Of a DNA stretch of 35,087 nt, positions 28,341-35,087 are shown one piece after another. The stretch is from Aeromonas cavernicola (lineage in GTDB: Bacteria; Pseudomonadota; Gammaproteobacteria; Enterobacterales; Aeromonadaceae). Position numbers and translations under genes: made by a program. Numbering within the stretch: position 1 is the first letter of the stretch; every line of letters begins with the position of its first letter. The notes beneath the pieces were generated by a model. The model saw only the letters and a program-made list of their open reading frames with translations, was not told the origin of the DNA and did no database searches. Location of the stretch: assembly GCF_002795305.1 (NCBI RefSeq), contig NZ_PGGC01000003.1, positions 1 through 35,087 on the forward strand, written 5' to 3'.

Positions 28341-29893
28341 ACGCCCAATAACTCCTCAATCTCATTCTTGATAATGGTGACGTGCGGGCCATAAATCACC
28401 TGCACACCATTGCCTTTGATAATCACGGCCAAGGCCCCACTCTGTTTGAGCTGTGATTCGCTAATCCCTTGTGCGCCATGCACAGATACCCGCAGTCGAG
28501 TTGCACAGCAATCCACATCCTTGATATTACTGGCGCCACCCAGTCCCTCGACAATGCTCTTGGCTCGCTCAACGCCCAAGGCACTGGTCGTCTGTTCCTG
28601 CTCATCCTCACGCCCTGGGGTTTTAAACTTAAAACGCCGGATCATAAAACGGAACGACAGGTAATAGAGACAAAACCAAGGTACCCCCACTAGCGGGACC
28701 AGCATCCAATTGGTTTTGGCTTGCCCTTGCAGCACACCAAACAACATAAAGTCGATAAAACCACCGGAAAAGGTCTGGCCGATGGTGATGTTGAGCATGT
28801 GCGCCAACATAAAGGCCAGCCCGTCAAACATGGCGTGCAACAGATAAAGAGGGGGCGCAATAAACAGAAACGAGAACTCGATAGGCTCGGTGATCCCAGT
28901 TAAGAAAGAGGTCAAGGCGGCCGAGAGTAACAGCCCTGCTACCCGCTTTTTATGCTCGGGGCGTGCACAGTGATAGATGGCCAAACAGGCCCCTATCAAG
29001 CCGAACATCATGGTGATAAAACGACCAGACATAAACCGGGCAGTGCCTTCATAAAACCGCAGCGTGGTGGGATCGGCTAACTGAGCAAAGAAAATGCGCT
29101 GCGTCCCTTCCACCAGATGGCCATTAATCAGCTCACTGCCCCCCAGCGCCGTGGTCCAAAATGGCAGATAGAAAATATGGTGCAACCCAAATGGGCCAAG
29201 CATGCGTAACACAAAACCATAAATAAAGGTGCCAAGATAACCGGTGGCATCCACCAAGCCGCCCATGCCAAAGATCAGCTGCTGAAAGTGAGGCCAAACC
29301 GTATACATGATGCAGCCAAGCACGATGGCGGCGAGCGAACAGATGATCGGCACAAACCGTGATCCACCAAAGAAGCCCAGAAAGGCGGGGAGCTGCACTT
29401 TGTTATAACGGCTGTGTAACCAGTAGCTCATCAGCCCCACCACGACACCACCGAATACCCCCGTTTCCAGCGTCTGGATCCCCAGAGCCATCCCCTGCCC
29501 TGCCGCCCCCAAATTCGTGCTGGCCAAGCTGCCCGATAGCTTTAACAAGGTGCTGATACTGGCATTCATCACCAGATAGGCCAACAATGCTGATAACCCC
29601 GCTGTGCCTTTGTCTGCACGGGCCAGCCCCACCGCAACGCCCACCGCAAACAGCACCGCCAAGTTAGCAAACACGATGGCGCCCGCATCTGCCATCAGCA
29701 TAAACAATCCCTGCAACCAAGGCAGATCGAGGAAGGGGTACGCAAGCAGGGTATTAGGATTAGACAGCGATCCCCCCACCCCTAGCAGTAACCCAGCGGC
29801 AGGCAATACGGCGATCGGTAACATAAAGGATTTACCAAACCGCTGTGCCTGTTCGAAAAGTGGGCTACTCCCCACCGATTCTGGCTGTGACAT
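28337..29893 (-). CDS. PTS EIICB transporter, PtsG/NagE superfamily (predicted ManNAc-type)
   Basis: This 518-residue inner-membrane permease would import and phosphorylate an amino sugar or hexose. Seen: an EIIC domain (to about residue 400) with many membrane helices and hallmarks [12 protein letters not shown], the HHIFYLPFW segment and the substrate-loop [18 protein letters not shown] linker (FKTPGRED) and an EIIB domain follow, with phosphorylated cysteine Cys463 in CATRLR, next to a second Cys462. There is no EIIA domain, so EIIA-Glc (Crr) is presumably used in trans. Coupling to nanE suggests N-acetylmannosamine, giving ManNAc-6-P; this is inference. ATG 29893 is preferred over 29908 because GGAG lies nine bases upstream only of the former. 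Confidence 0.85.
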   Translation of the reverse strand: MSQPESVGSSPLFEQAQRFGKSFMLPIAVLPAAGLLLGVGGSLSNPNTLLAYPFLDLPWLQGLFMLMADAGAIVFANLAVLFAVGVAVGLARADKGTAGLSALLAYLVMNASISTLLKLSGSLASTNLGAAGQGMALGIQTLETGVFGGVVVGLMSYWLHSRYNKVQLPAFLGFFGGSRFVPIICSLAAIVLGCIMYTVWPHFQQLIFGMGGLVDATGYLGTFIYGFVLRMLGPFGLHHIFYLPFWTTALGGSELINGHLVEGTQRIFFAQLADPTTLRFYEGTARFMSGRFITMMFGLIGACLAIYHCARPEHKKRVAGLLLSAALTSFLTGITEPIEFSFLFIAPPLYLLHAMFDGLAFMLAHMLNITIGQTFSGGFIDFMLFGVLQGQAKTNWMLVPLVGVPWFCLYYLSFRFMIRRFKFKTPGREDEQEQTTSALGVERAKSIVEGLGGASNIKDVDCCATRLRVSVHGAQGISESQLKQSGALAVIIKGNGVQVIYGPHVTIIKNEIEELLGV

Positions 29894-29922
29894 GACCATC
29901 ATCTCCATGAGTCAATTTTGTT

Positions 29923-29939
29923 TTGGTAATTTTTACCAA
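29923..29939. promoter_or_regulatory. Candidate operator palindrome TTGGTAATTTTTACCAA
   Basis: A perfect 7+3+7 inverted repeat (TTGGTAA-TTT-TTACCAA) between the divergent EIICB and RpiR-family genes, 30 bases upstream of the preferred EIICB start. If the minus-strand TACATT at 29949-29954 is the -10, this palindrome covers the transcription start. That is the position of a classic repressor site. The divergent RpiR-family protein is the obvious candidate ligand-responsive regulator. Confidence 0.6.
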
Positions 29940-29973
29940 CAACGAGACAATGTAATGAAAAATATTATCAACT

Positions 29974-29989
29974 TGTGACAGCTCTCACA
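29974..29989. promoter_or_regulatory. Consensus CRP (cAMP receptor protein) site
   Basis: TGTGACAGCTCTCACA matches the CRP consensus TGTGA-N6-TCACA at all ten conserved positions and is symmetric. It is centred at 29981.5. That is about 41 bases from the predicted EIICB start of transcription (around 29940) and about 40 from that of the RpiR gene (around 30021), so one site could activate both promoters from a class II position. Confidence 0.82.
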
Positions 29990-30008
29990 ACCAAAGGGCA
30001 AATCACGG

Positions 30009-30014
30009 TAAAAT
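30009..30014 (+). promoter_or_regulatory. -10 box of the RpiR-family gene (TAAAAT)
   Basis: TAAAAT lies 43 bases before the GTG start of the regulator and about 20 bases past the CRP site, the spacing expected for CRP-dependent activation. AAGGAG at 30044-30049 is the ribosome site. Confidence 0.5.
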
Positions 30015-30057
30015 CGGCGCTATCTCGCCCCCTACTTAGCCCCGAAGGAGCCCTCTG

Positions 30058-30900
30058 GTGAACCAGTCCAACGATGCCCCCCGTGTTCTATTGATGTTGC
30101 GTCACCACCTCAGCTCCTATAGCCAGACGTTGCAACGGCTCGGCCAATTCGTCTTGGCACAGCCGCAACGGGTGCTCTATCTCACCATCACCGAACTGGC
30201 CCGCGAGAGTAGCACTAGCGAAGCCAGCGTCACCCGGCTATGCCGTGGCGTTGGCTGTCGTGGCTATAGCGAATTTAAAATGGCATTAGCGCTGGAAACC
30301 CAGCAAGAACAAGCTAATCAGCCTGAACCATTGGCAACCCATGCCTTTACCACCCTGATAGAAGAGAGCGTGGCCGCCTTGCGTGATACTGGCGCCTTGG
30401 TGGATCAAAGCGCCTTGCAGCAAAGCGCCGCAAGGCTCGGGGCAGCCCGCCAATGCCAGATCTATGGTGTGGCTGCCAGTGCCATCATTGGTGATTACCT
30501 CAGCTATCGGCTATTGCGGATGGGCATGTCAGCCCAGCAGTTTAGCGATATGCACCGCGCCGCCATGAATGCGGCCAGCTTAGGGCCTAACGATGTGGTT
30601 ATTGCCGTCTCTAGCTCAGGCTCGACCAAAGATCTGCTCCATGCGGTCAAGCTCGCCAAAGGGCGCGGCGCCCATATTATCGTACTGAGTAATACCAGCC
30701 GCAGCCCGTTAGCCACGCAGGCAGATCAACTGCTGGTGGCCGCCAAGCCAGAAGGGCCTCTGACGGCAGGGTCGTTTCACTCCAAAATTAGCGCCATGCT
30801 GGTGATTGAATTACTGATCCAGCAGCTCCTCGAACATCACCCAGAACGTGCTACCGCCATCTCAAGCAGCGCCAAAGCGACACTGCCATGGCTGATTTAA
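30058..30900 (+). CDS. MurR/RpiR-family transcriptional regulator
   Basis: The 280-residue protein has an N-terminal RpiR helix-turn-helix domain (residues 1-80; LTITELARESSTSEASVTRLCRGVG read in two halves, with SVTRLCR as recognition helix). A C-terminal SIS sugar-phosphate isomerase-like domain follows (about 115-260) with VVIAVSSSGSTKDLLHAVKLA and AHIIVLSNT. Proteins of this family sense phosphosugars; NanR of Vibrio and MurR of E. coli are examples. Being divergent from EIICB-nanE, it most likely controls them in response to ManNAc-6-P or GlcNAc-6-P. The start is GTG 30058 with AAGGAG eight bases before. Repressor or activator cannot be decided from sequence. Confidence 0.88.
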   Translation: MNQSNDAPRVLLMLRHHLSSYSQTLQRLGQFVLAQPQRVLYLTITELARESSTSEASVTRLCRGVGCRGYSEFKMALALETQQEQANQPEPLATHAFTTLIEESVAALRDTGALVDQSALQQSAARLGAARQCQIYGVAASAIIGDYLSYRLLRMGMSAQQFSDMHRAAMNAASLGPNDVVIAVSSSGSTKDLLHAVKLAKGRGAHIIVLSNTSRSPLATQADQLLVAAKPEGPLTAGSFHSKISAMLVIELLIQQLLEHHPERATAISSSAKATLPWLI

Positions 30901-31080
30901 TAAAAAGGCTAACCAATTGAAACGAATCAATGTTTGCCTTGAAACGCTGAACGTTATCGTGCCAACAATGGCCTTGGCACAGGATAAAGAAGTACATGCG
31001 CTGATGCTGTCTGCTTGGCAATGCCAGATGCAAACGGGAATTGTCGCCCACAGATAGCCACCAACGTGGCTTGGCAATGG

Positions 31081-31121
31081 AAAACGTTTTTTAATAAATT
31101 CATTAACTTAGAAAACGTTTT
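31081..31121. promoter_or_regulatory. Two AAAACGTTTT palindromes (LacI-family-type operators)
   Basis: Identical 10-base palindromes at 31081-31090 and 31112-31121 have centres exactly 31 bp apart, close to three helical turns. Their central CG and flanking A/T pattern is that of LacI-family sites such as those of PurR, MalI and RbsR. They lie 33-73 bp upstream of the CRP-like site and about 210 bp upstream of udp. In E. coli udp is controlled by CRP and the LacI-family repressor CytR, so this fits a nucleoside regulator, though the E. coli CytR motif differs. Confidence 0.55.
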
Positions 31122-31153
31122 GCCACTTTACGGCCGAACTAGAACCATCAAAG

Positions 31154-31169
31154 TGTGAAGCGCTTCAAG
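31154..31169 (+). promoter_or_regulatory. CRP-like site upstream of udp
   Basis: TGTGAAGCGCTTCAAG has a perfect left CRP half-site (TGTGA) and three of five bases in the right half. A CATAGT at 31191-31196 could be the -10 at class II spacing. E. coli udp is CRP-activated, which supports the reading. Confidence 0.5.
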
Positions 31170-31330
31170 GAATTACGGCTCACTTTCCACCATAGTCCGC
31201 ACTCCCAAATGCAGGCCCTGGCCACCCAGTGCGGTTGTGGGCGGCCACCATGGGGAAGGTGAGCCAACACCTAACACGTTATCTTAATGTGAACCCTGAC
31301 CATGGGGCAGGGAGCAACGAGGAGTCCACT

Positions 31331-32086
31331 ATGTCTGATGTATTTCACTTGGGTTTAAAAAAAGCGGATCTGCAAGGCGCCACCTTGGCGATCGTCCCCG
31401 GTGACCCCGAGCGCGTCCAGCGTATCGCAGCGCTGTTGGATAACCCGGTGCACCTCGCCAGCCATCGTGAATTTACGACTTGGCGCGGCGAGATGGACGG
31501 CAAGGCCGTGATCATCTGCTCCACCGGTATCGGTGGCCCGTCTACCTCTATCGCGGTGGAAGAACTGGCCCAGTTGGGCATCAACACCTTCCTGCGTATC
31601 GGCACTACCGGCGCCATCCAACCACACTTGAACGTCGGGGATGTGATTGTGACGACCGGCTCGGTGCGCCTTGACGGAGCCAGCCTGCACTTTGCACCGA
31701 TGGAGTTTCCAGCTGTTGCCGACTTCGACTGCACCACTGCGCTGGTTAACACTGCCAAAGAGATGGGCTCCAAGCTGCACATCGGTGTGACAGCCTCTTC
31801 CGATACCTTCTATCCGGGTCAGGAGCGTTACGACACCGTATCCGGTCGCGTAGTGAGCCGCTTCCAAGGCTCGATGAAAGAGTGGCAAGCCATGGGCGTG
31901 CTGAACTATGAGATGGAATCTGCCACCCTGCTGACCATGTGCACCAGCCAGGGCCTACGGGCCGGTATGGTGGCTGGCGTTATCGTCAACCGCACCCAGC
32001 AGGAAATCCCAAACGCCGAGACCATGGCCAAGACCGAATCTGATGCCATCAAGATAGTGCTGGGCGCTGCCCGCAAACTGATCTGA
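31331..32086 (+). CDS. udp: Uridine phosphorylase
   Basis: Udp cleaves uridine with phosphate to uracil and ribose 1-phosphate in pyrimidine salvage; the enzyme is a cytosolic hexamer. From ATG 31331 it has 251 residues, essentially the E. coli length (253), and is alignable throughout: [72 protein letters not shown], the MEMES-like NYEMESATL, and [16 protein letters not shown] six bases upstream fixes the start; the same frame is open for 102 bases further upstream but without a ribosome site. Operator-like palindromes and a CRP-like site lie upstream. Confidence 0.97.
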   Translation: MSDVFHLGLKKADLQGATLAIVPGDPERVQRIAALLDNPVHLASHREFTTWRGEMDGKAVIICSTGIGGPSTSIAVEELAQLGINTFLRIGTTGAIQPHLNVGDVIVTTGSVRLDGASLHFAPMEFPAVADFDCTTALVNTAKEMGSKLHIGVTASSDTFYPGQERYDTVSGRVVSRFQGSMKEWQAMGVLNYEMESATLLTMCTSQGLRAGMVAGVIVNRTQQEIPNAETMAKTESDAIKIVLGAARKLI

Positions 32087-32115
32087 TTCGCACGGGGTCA
32101 TCAGCTAAGTCCTTA

Positions 32116-32150
32116 GGGGTCGCAGCGAGCGGCCCCGCACTTTATCTTTT
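32116..32150 (+). terminator. Terminator after udp
   Basis: GGGGTCGC pairs with GCGGCCCC (one G-U pair) around an AGCGA loop at 32116-32136, 30 bases past the udp stop. GCACTTTATCTTTTT follows. This is a good intrinsic terminator with a slightly delayed T-run. Confidence 0.7.
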
Positions 32151-32455
32151 TACCTCCTGACAGTTCCCTCTCCCTACCGTATCCAGCAATAGCAGCTCAT
32201 CCGGTCTATCGTACAGGCTACGTCGTCATCCACGCCGCCGCGCCACGGATTCCCCTTTTTTCGCGCCCACTCTTTGCTCTACATCTGCCCCATCGTAGCG
32301 CCGCTGGCGATCCCAGCCGATTAACGGGTTCGACATACCCGATTGAACAGTCTTCGTCAATATAAATGCTCGTTGTGCGAGCACATACTATGCTCTATAT
32401 GACCATTTCCGGAGTCGGCAAATAGTGAGTCACTCGTTATTAAGGAAGCGCCCAC
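32151..32455. other. Leader region of the chemoreceptor gene
   Basis: About 300 bases without a gene. A 6 bp inverted repeat, TGCTCG-TTGTG-CGAGCA, sits at 32367-32383, and AAGGAA at 32440-32445 is the ribosome site. I looked for a sigma-28 flagellar promoter, common for chemoreceptor genes, and found none that fits. Confidence 0.4.
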
Positions 32456-34096
32456 ATGTTTAAAAACATCTCTATCAGTCAGAAGTTGTGCACTGGTTTA
32501 GCTATCTTGGCCTTGTTTATTTTGGGCTTGGCCTGGTTCTTTATTAGTCAGCTATCGCTGTTTTATGCTCACACAGAAGTCATTACCGATAACCTGCTGC
32601 GCTCCACCCGCTATGCAGGCCAAATGCACATTGCCGTGCTGGATGCCCGCCGCTCCGAGCTGGCCGTCATTATTGCAGGCATGAACAAAGACAGTGAAGA
32701 AATGAGTGAACGCAAGGCTATGTATGATAAGGCCAAAGAATCATTTGATGAGGCGGCAAAAAAATATGGCTCACTCAGCTTTAGTAATGAAGAAGATAAG
32801 CAGGTTTATGAACAGCTGCTTAAAGCAGGCGCTCGCTATTTTTCCCTCCATGACGACCTAATGAAGGCGTTTGAAATCGGTGACCTCGCTCGGGTCGAAG
32901 ATTTGCGCAAAAATGATACCCGTTTTGCGCTAGAAGAAGTGGGAGAAACTGCTTATAAACTGCGTGAAATCAATAACCAAGTCGCCGACCAAATGACCCA
33001 GGAGAGCGAGGAGGATTTTAAAAGTGATCAGTTAATGAGCCTATTGGCCAGTATCATGACGTTAGTCTTCGTGGTAATTGTGGCGTGGCTACTGACCCAA
33101 CAGATCCGCATCCCCGCTATGAAATTACTGGAGTTTACCCGCCGCGTCTCTGCGGGGGATCTCACCACCAGCATCGACCTGCAGGAGTTTAATAACGACG
33201 AGTTTGGCCACTTGGCAAAAGGGTTTGCACAGATGCAAACCAACTTACATATGTTGGTGCATGAATTGTCGGGTTCGTTAGTTCAGCTTGGTTCGGTGAC
33301 AGGGGATATCAGCAACGTTGCCCATGAATCGGCCAGCAACATGTACAACCAGCAGCACGAACTCAATCAGCTCGCCACTGCGATGAACGAAATGCAAGCC
33401 ACTGTGCAAGAGGTCTCGCGCAATACCAGTGAAGCCGCCGGAGCGGCCACCTCAGCCAGCAGCACCGCAGAGGTGGGGGTTAAAATGGTCAACGATGCCA
33501 TTGGTCGTATTGAAAGAGTGGCAACTGCCATCGAAAGCACCGCCGAAGTGATCCGCCAATTGGGCAATGACAGCCGCAATATCGGAGTCGTGCTGGAAGT
33601 GATCAGAGGCATCGCCGAACAAACTAACTTGCTGGCGCTCAACGCAGCGATAGAAGCCGCTCGGGCAGGGGAGCAAGGGCGTGGGTTTGCGGTAGTTGCC
33701 GATGAAGTAAGAACATTAGCAAAACGGACTCAGGACTCCACTACCCAGATTAATGACATCATCGCAGAGCTACAGCAACGTGCGGAACAAGCCGGCAGCA
33801 CCATGCAGCAGAGCCAAGAGCTGATGACCAATACTGTGGTCACTGCCCGTGACGCAGGTGAATCCATAGCCCAAATCAGTGGCTCGGTCAGCCACATCTC
33901 AGAGATGAATATTCAAATCGCAACGGCGGCAGAAGAGCAAAGCGTCGTCAGCGAAGAGCTTAATCGTAATGTCGTCAACATCAGCCGAGCATCCGAAGAG
34001 GTCAATGAGGGGGCAGCCCAAATGACAGAGGCCTGTAATGGGTTGAATAAACTCGCAGCACAACTTCAGGATATCGTCCGCCGCTTTAAAATTTGA
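32456..34096 (+). CDS. Methyl-accepting chemotaxis protein
   Basis: A membrane chemoreceptor of 546 residues that would signal to CheA/CheW. Seen: transmembrane helix 1 (about 11-31), a 160-residue periplasmic domain rich in long charged helices (helical-bundle type, 4HB-like), transmembrane helix 2 (about 192-214), and a HAMP domain (about 215-268). A cytoplasmic coiled coil follows, with the invariant hairpin tip [20 protein letters not shown] through [15 protein letters not shown] (385-422). It ends ...DIVRRFKI with no CheR-binding pentapeptide. The ligand is unknown. It appears monocistronic, ended by a strong terminator. Confidence 0.93.
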   Translation: MFKNISISQKLCTGLAILALFILGLAWFFISQLSLFYAHTEVITDNLLRSTRYAGQMHIAVLDARRSELAVIIAGMNKDSEEMSERKAMYDKAKESFDEAAKKYGSLSFSNEEDKQVYEQLLKAGARYFSLHDDLMKAFEIGDLARVEDLRKNDTRFALEEVGETAYKLREINNQVADQMTQESEEDFKSDQLMSLLASIMTLVFVVIVAWLLTQQIRIPAMKLLEFTRRVSAGDLTTSIDLQEFNNDEFGHLAKGFAQMQTNLHMLVHELSGSLVQLGSVTGDISNVAHESASNMYNQQHELNQLATAMNEMQATVQEVSRNTSEAAGAATSASSTAEVGVKMVNDAIGRIERVATAIESTAEVIRQLGNDSRNIGVVLEVIRGIAEQTNLLALNAAIEAARAGEQGRGFAVVADEVRTLAKRTQDSTTQINDIIAELQQRAEQAGSTMQQSQELMTNTVVTARDAGESIAQISGSVSHISEMNIQIATAAEEQSVVSEELNRNVVNISRASEEVNEGAAQMTEACNGLNKLAAQLQDIVRRFKI

Positions 34097-34232
34097 TCAA
34101 TCGCTAATCAATAAGTGGTCGTCATCTGCTTGCAGCGCGTGCCACCCAGTCGGCCTACCACCCAGCAAAGGCCTGACCCGTAAAGCAGGCCAGCAAAGGG
34201 GCAATCCACCGCGTTGCAACCTTGTTAATCAT

Positions 34233-34263
34233 CCGAAACCCGTTAAAGGGTTTCGGTTTTTTT
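34233..34263 (+). terminator. Rho-independent terminator after chemoreceptor gene
   Basis: CCGAAACCC pairs perfectly with GGGTTTCGG around GTTAAA and is followed by seven T. It lies 137 bases past the stop and is a textbook intrinsic terminator. Confidence 0.9.
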
Positions 34264-34375
34264 GCCTGACCAACCTGTAGTGGTCTAATCATCCCAAACA
34301 CTTTTGATGAGCGTTAGCGAGTAGCGTTCAGCATTCTGTGTCATTTAATTAAACTACGACCAAAAGAGATGACAC
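34264..34375. other. Probable left end of an IS256-type element
   Basis: The sequence between the terminator and the IS256-type start has no gene. TTCAGCATTCTGTGTCA at 34329-34345 resembles the complement of IS256-family ends, which often contain TGACACAGAA. I could not define the exact terminal repeat. TGTAGTGGTCTAATC at 34276 may be another IS end, but this is uncertain. Confidence 0.35.
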
Positions 34376-34507
34376 ATGACCAAACTATCCTTCGACATGG
34401 AAGCCGCATGGCAAGCCCTGTGTGACGGCAAAGATCTGACTTATGAAGACGGTATCCTCACTCCGCTTATCAAGCAATTGATTGAAGTAGCTGTAATGAC
34501 CCACTGA
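34376..34507 (+). pseudogene. IS256-family transposase, 5' fragment
   Basis: Only the first 43 codons remain. The beginning MTKLSFDMEAAWQALCDGKD and then DGILTPLIKQLIE is the conserved N-terminus of IS256-type transposases, normally about 400 residues. The reading then runs into TGTAATGACCC and stops. The break coincides with what looks like the left end of the following IS3-type element, so the gene was probably split by that insertion. Confidence 0.72.
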
Positions 34508-34544
34508 AATCCTGCTCAGGTCATCATGAGAGGAGAGCACAGAC

Positions 34545-34848
34545 ATGAGCATTACGATGGACGAAGAAATCAAACGTTGGACCGCCAAGCGCAAGACCGC
34601 TTTGTTCATAGACATCATCCAGGACAAGACCACCGTTTCCTAGGCGGCTCGCGCCTTCGATTTAGCTTCCTCTGAAATTGAGGCGTGGGTGAATGACGCC
34701 AAACAGGGCATGGAGAACGCTCTGCGCGCCAAGCCATTTGATATCCGCGAACAAACTCAAAGAGCGTCAAGAGGCCTATGGCGAAGCCATGCTGGAGTTA
34801 CGCGCCAGAAAAAAGTTGGCTTCCCTGCTCGGCGAGGACGACAGATAG
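34545..34848 (+). pseudogene. IS3-type element, orfA (amber stop and frameshift)
   Basis: From ATG 34545 (AGGAG nine bases upstream) the product starts MSITMDEEIKRWTAKRKTAL, like the DUF1153-type OrfA of IS3-related elements. It meets an in-frame TAG at about 34641 and loses its frame near 34750, where about ten bases seem missing between ...FDIREQ and LKERQEAYGE. The second frame then continues to the normal ending LRARKKLASLLGEDDR and a stop at 34846-34848. Two independent lesions make this orfA nonfunctional. Confidence 0.7.
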
Positions 34849-35087
34849 TCGCCGATGTTCAGCAGGGATTACGCGCCGAGGGTACCGAGGTCTCCATTAG
34901 TAAAATATGTCGTTGGTTCAGCCTGCCACGGCGCACTTGGTATTACCGCAGCGTCAAGGCAGCTCCCAAGCTTCAGGCGCATCTGGTTACGCCGAACAAG
35001 GCCATAATCGAGGAGGATCCATCGTTCGGTTATCGAACTGTGGCGGCACGGCTGGGCTTCAACAAGAACACCGTACAGCGCATCTTC
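34842..35087 (+). mobile_element. IS3-type element, orfB (5' part, open to window end)
   Basis: A frame overlapping the orfA stop reads QIVADVQQGLRAEG, then ISKICRWFSLPRRTWYYRS and IEEDPSFGYRTVAARLGFNK, and stays open to the last base. This is the N-terminal helix-turn-helix part of an IS3-family OrfB; the DDE catalytic core would lie beyond the window. There is no ATG at the overlap, so expression probably used an alternative start or frameshift. Whether the rest is intact cannot be seen. Confidence 0.65.

Larger units (their letters stand above)
30901..31330. other. Long regulatory spacer upstream of udp
   Basis: This 430-base stretch has no credible gene. It carries two AAAACGTTTT palindromes (31081-31090 and 31112-31121) and a near-consensus CRP site (31154-31169). 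The udp ribosome site, GAGGAG, is at 31319-31324. An open frame continues upstream of udp from 31229 but has no ribosome site. No obvious terminator follows the RpiR gene. Confidence 0.5.

Noticed and set aside
32160-32455. Sigma-28 promoter before the chemoreceptor gene
   Set aside because: TAAA at 32363 is not followed at the right distance by GCCGATAA, and no other pair fits.

Overview
The window looks like part of a chromosome of a gammaproteobacterium in or near Aeromonas. I base this on protein similarity (MutS, Dam, an AAA-type DamX, PilMNOPQ, PBP1A, Epd-Pgk-Fba, HldE, LpxL, DbpA, ZntB, YdfG, Udp) and on the gene order pilMNOPQ-aroK-aroB-damX-dam with mrcA divergent from pilM. The genus is an inference. 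Most of the window is core genome, with insertion-sequence debris at two places: 2.2-2.4 kb and the last 0.7 kb.

Layout. 1-2143: mutS, minus strand, cut by the window edge. 2144-2530: remnant of an IS3-type transposase orfA. 2531-11774: a minus-strand run, read right to left as pilM-pilN-pilO-pilP-pilQ-aroK-aroB-damX-dam, covering type IV pilus assembly, two shikimate-pathway steps, a septal SPOR protein and the GATC methylase. 12069-14507: divergent mrcA. 14508-14990: AT-rich noncoding spacer with a long imperfect palindrome. 14991-18420: epd-pgk-fba, closed by a strong terminator. 18742-23434: hldE, lpxL, dbpA and a YaiI/DUF188 gene. 23567-26794: zntB, a small MscS-like gene, a GNAT gene, a CxxC membrane protein and ydfG. 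27063-27347: a small Lys/Ala-rich protein. 27645-30900: an amino-sugar locus of nanE and a PtsG-like EIICB gene, divergent from an RpiR-family regulator, with a consensus CRP site and a palindrome between them. 31331-34096: udp and a chemoreceptor gene. 34376-35087: an IS256-type fragment followed by an IS3-type element that runs off the window.

Three points stand out. (1) Hand-counted 60-base samples put the dam-to-mrcA block at roughly 32-45 % GC, against about 62 % in mutS and 57 % in pgk. The block is bounded on the left by a dead transposase and on the right by the palindromic spacer, which suggests replacement or rearrangement of a core segment. (2) nanE, the EIICB gene and the RpiR gene form a compact predicted N-acetylmannosamine-type uptake module with very readable regulation. 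(3) udp has two identical AAAACGTTTT palindromes 31 bp apart, typical of LacI-family operators. I found no CRISPR array, tRNA, rRNA or prophage.
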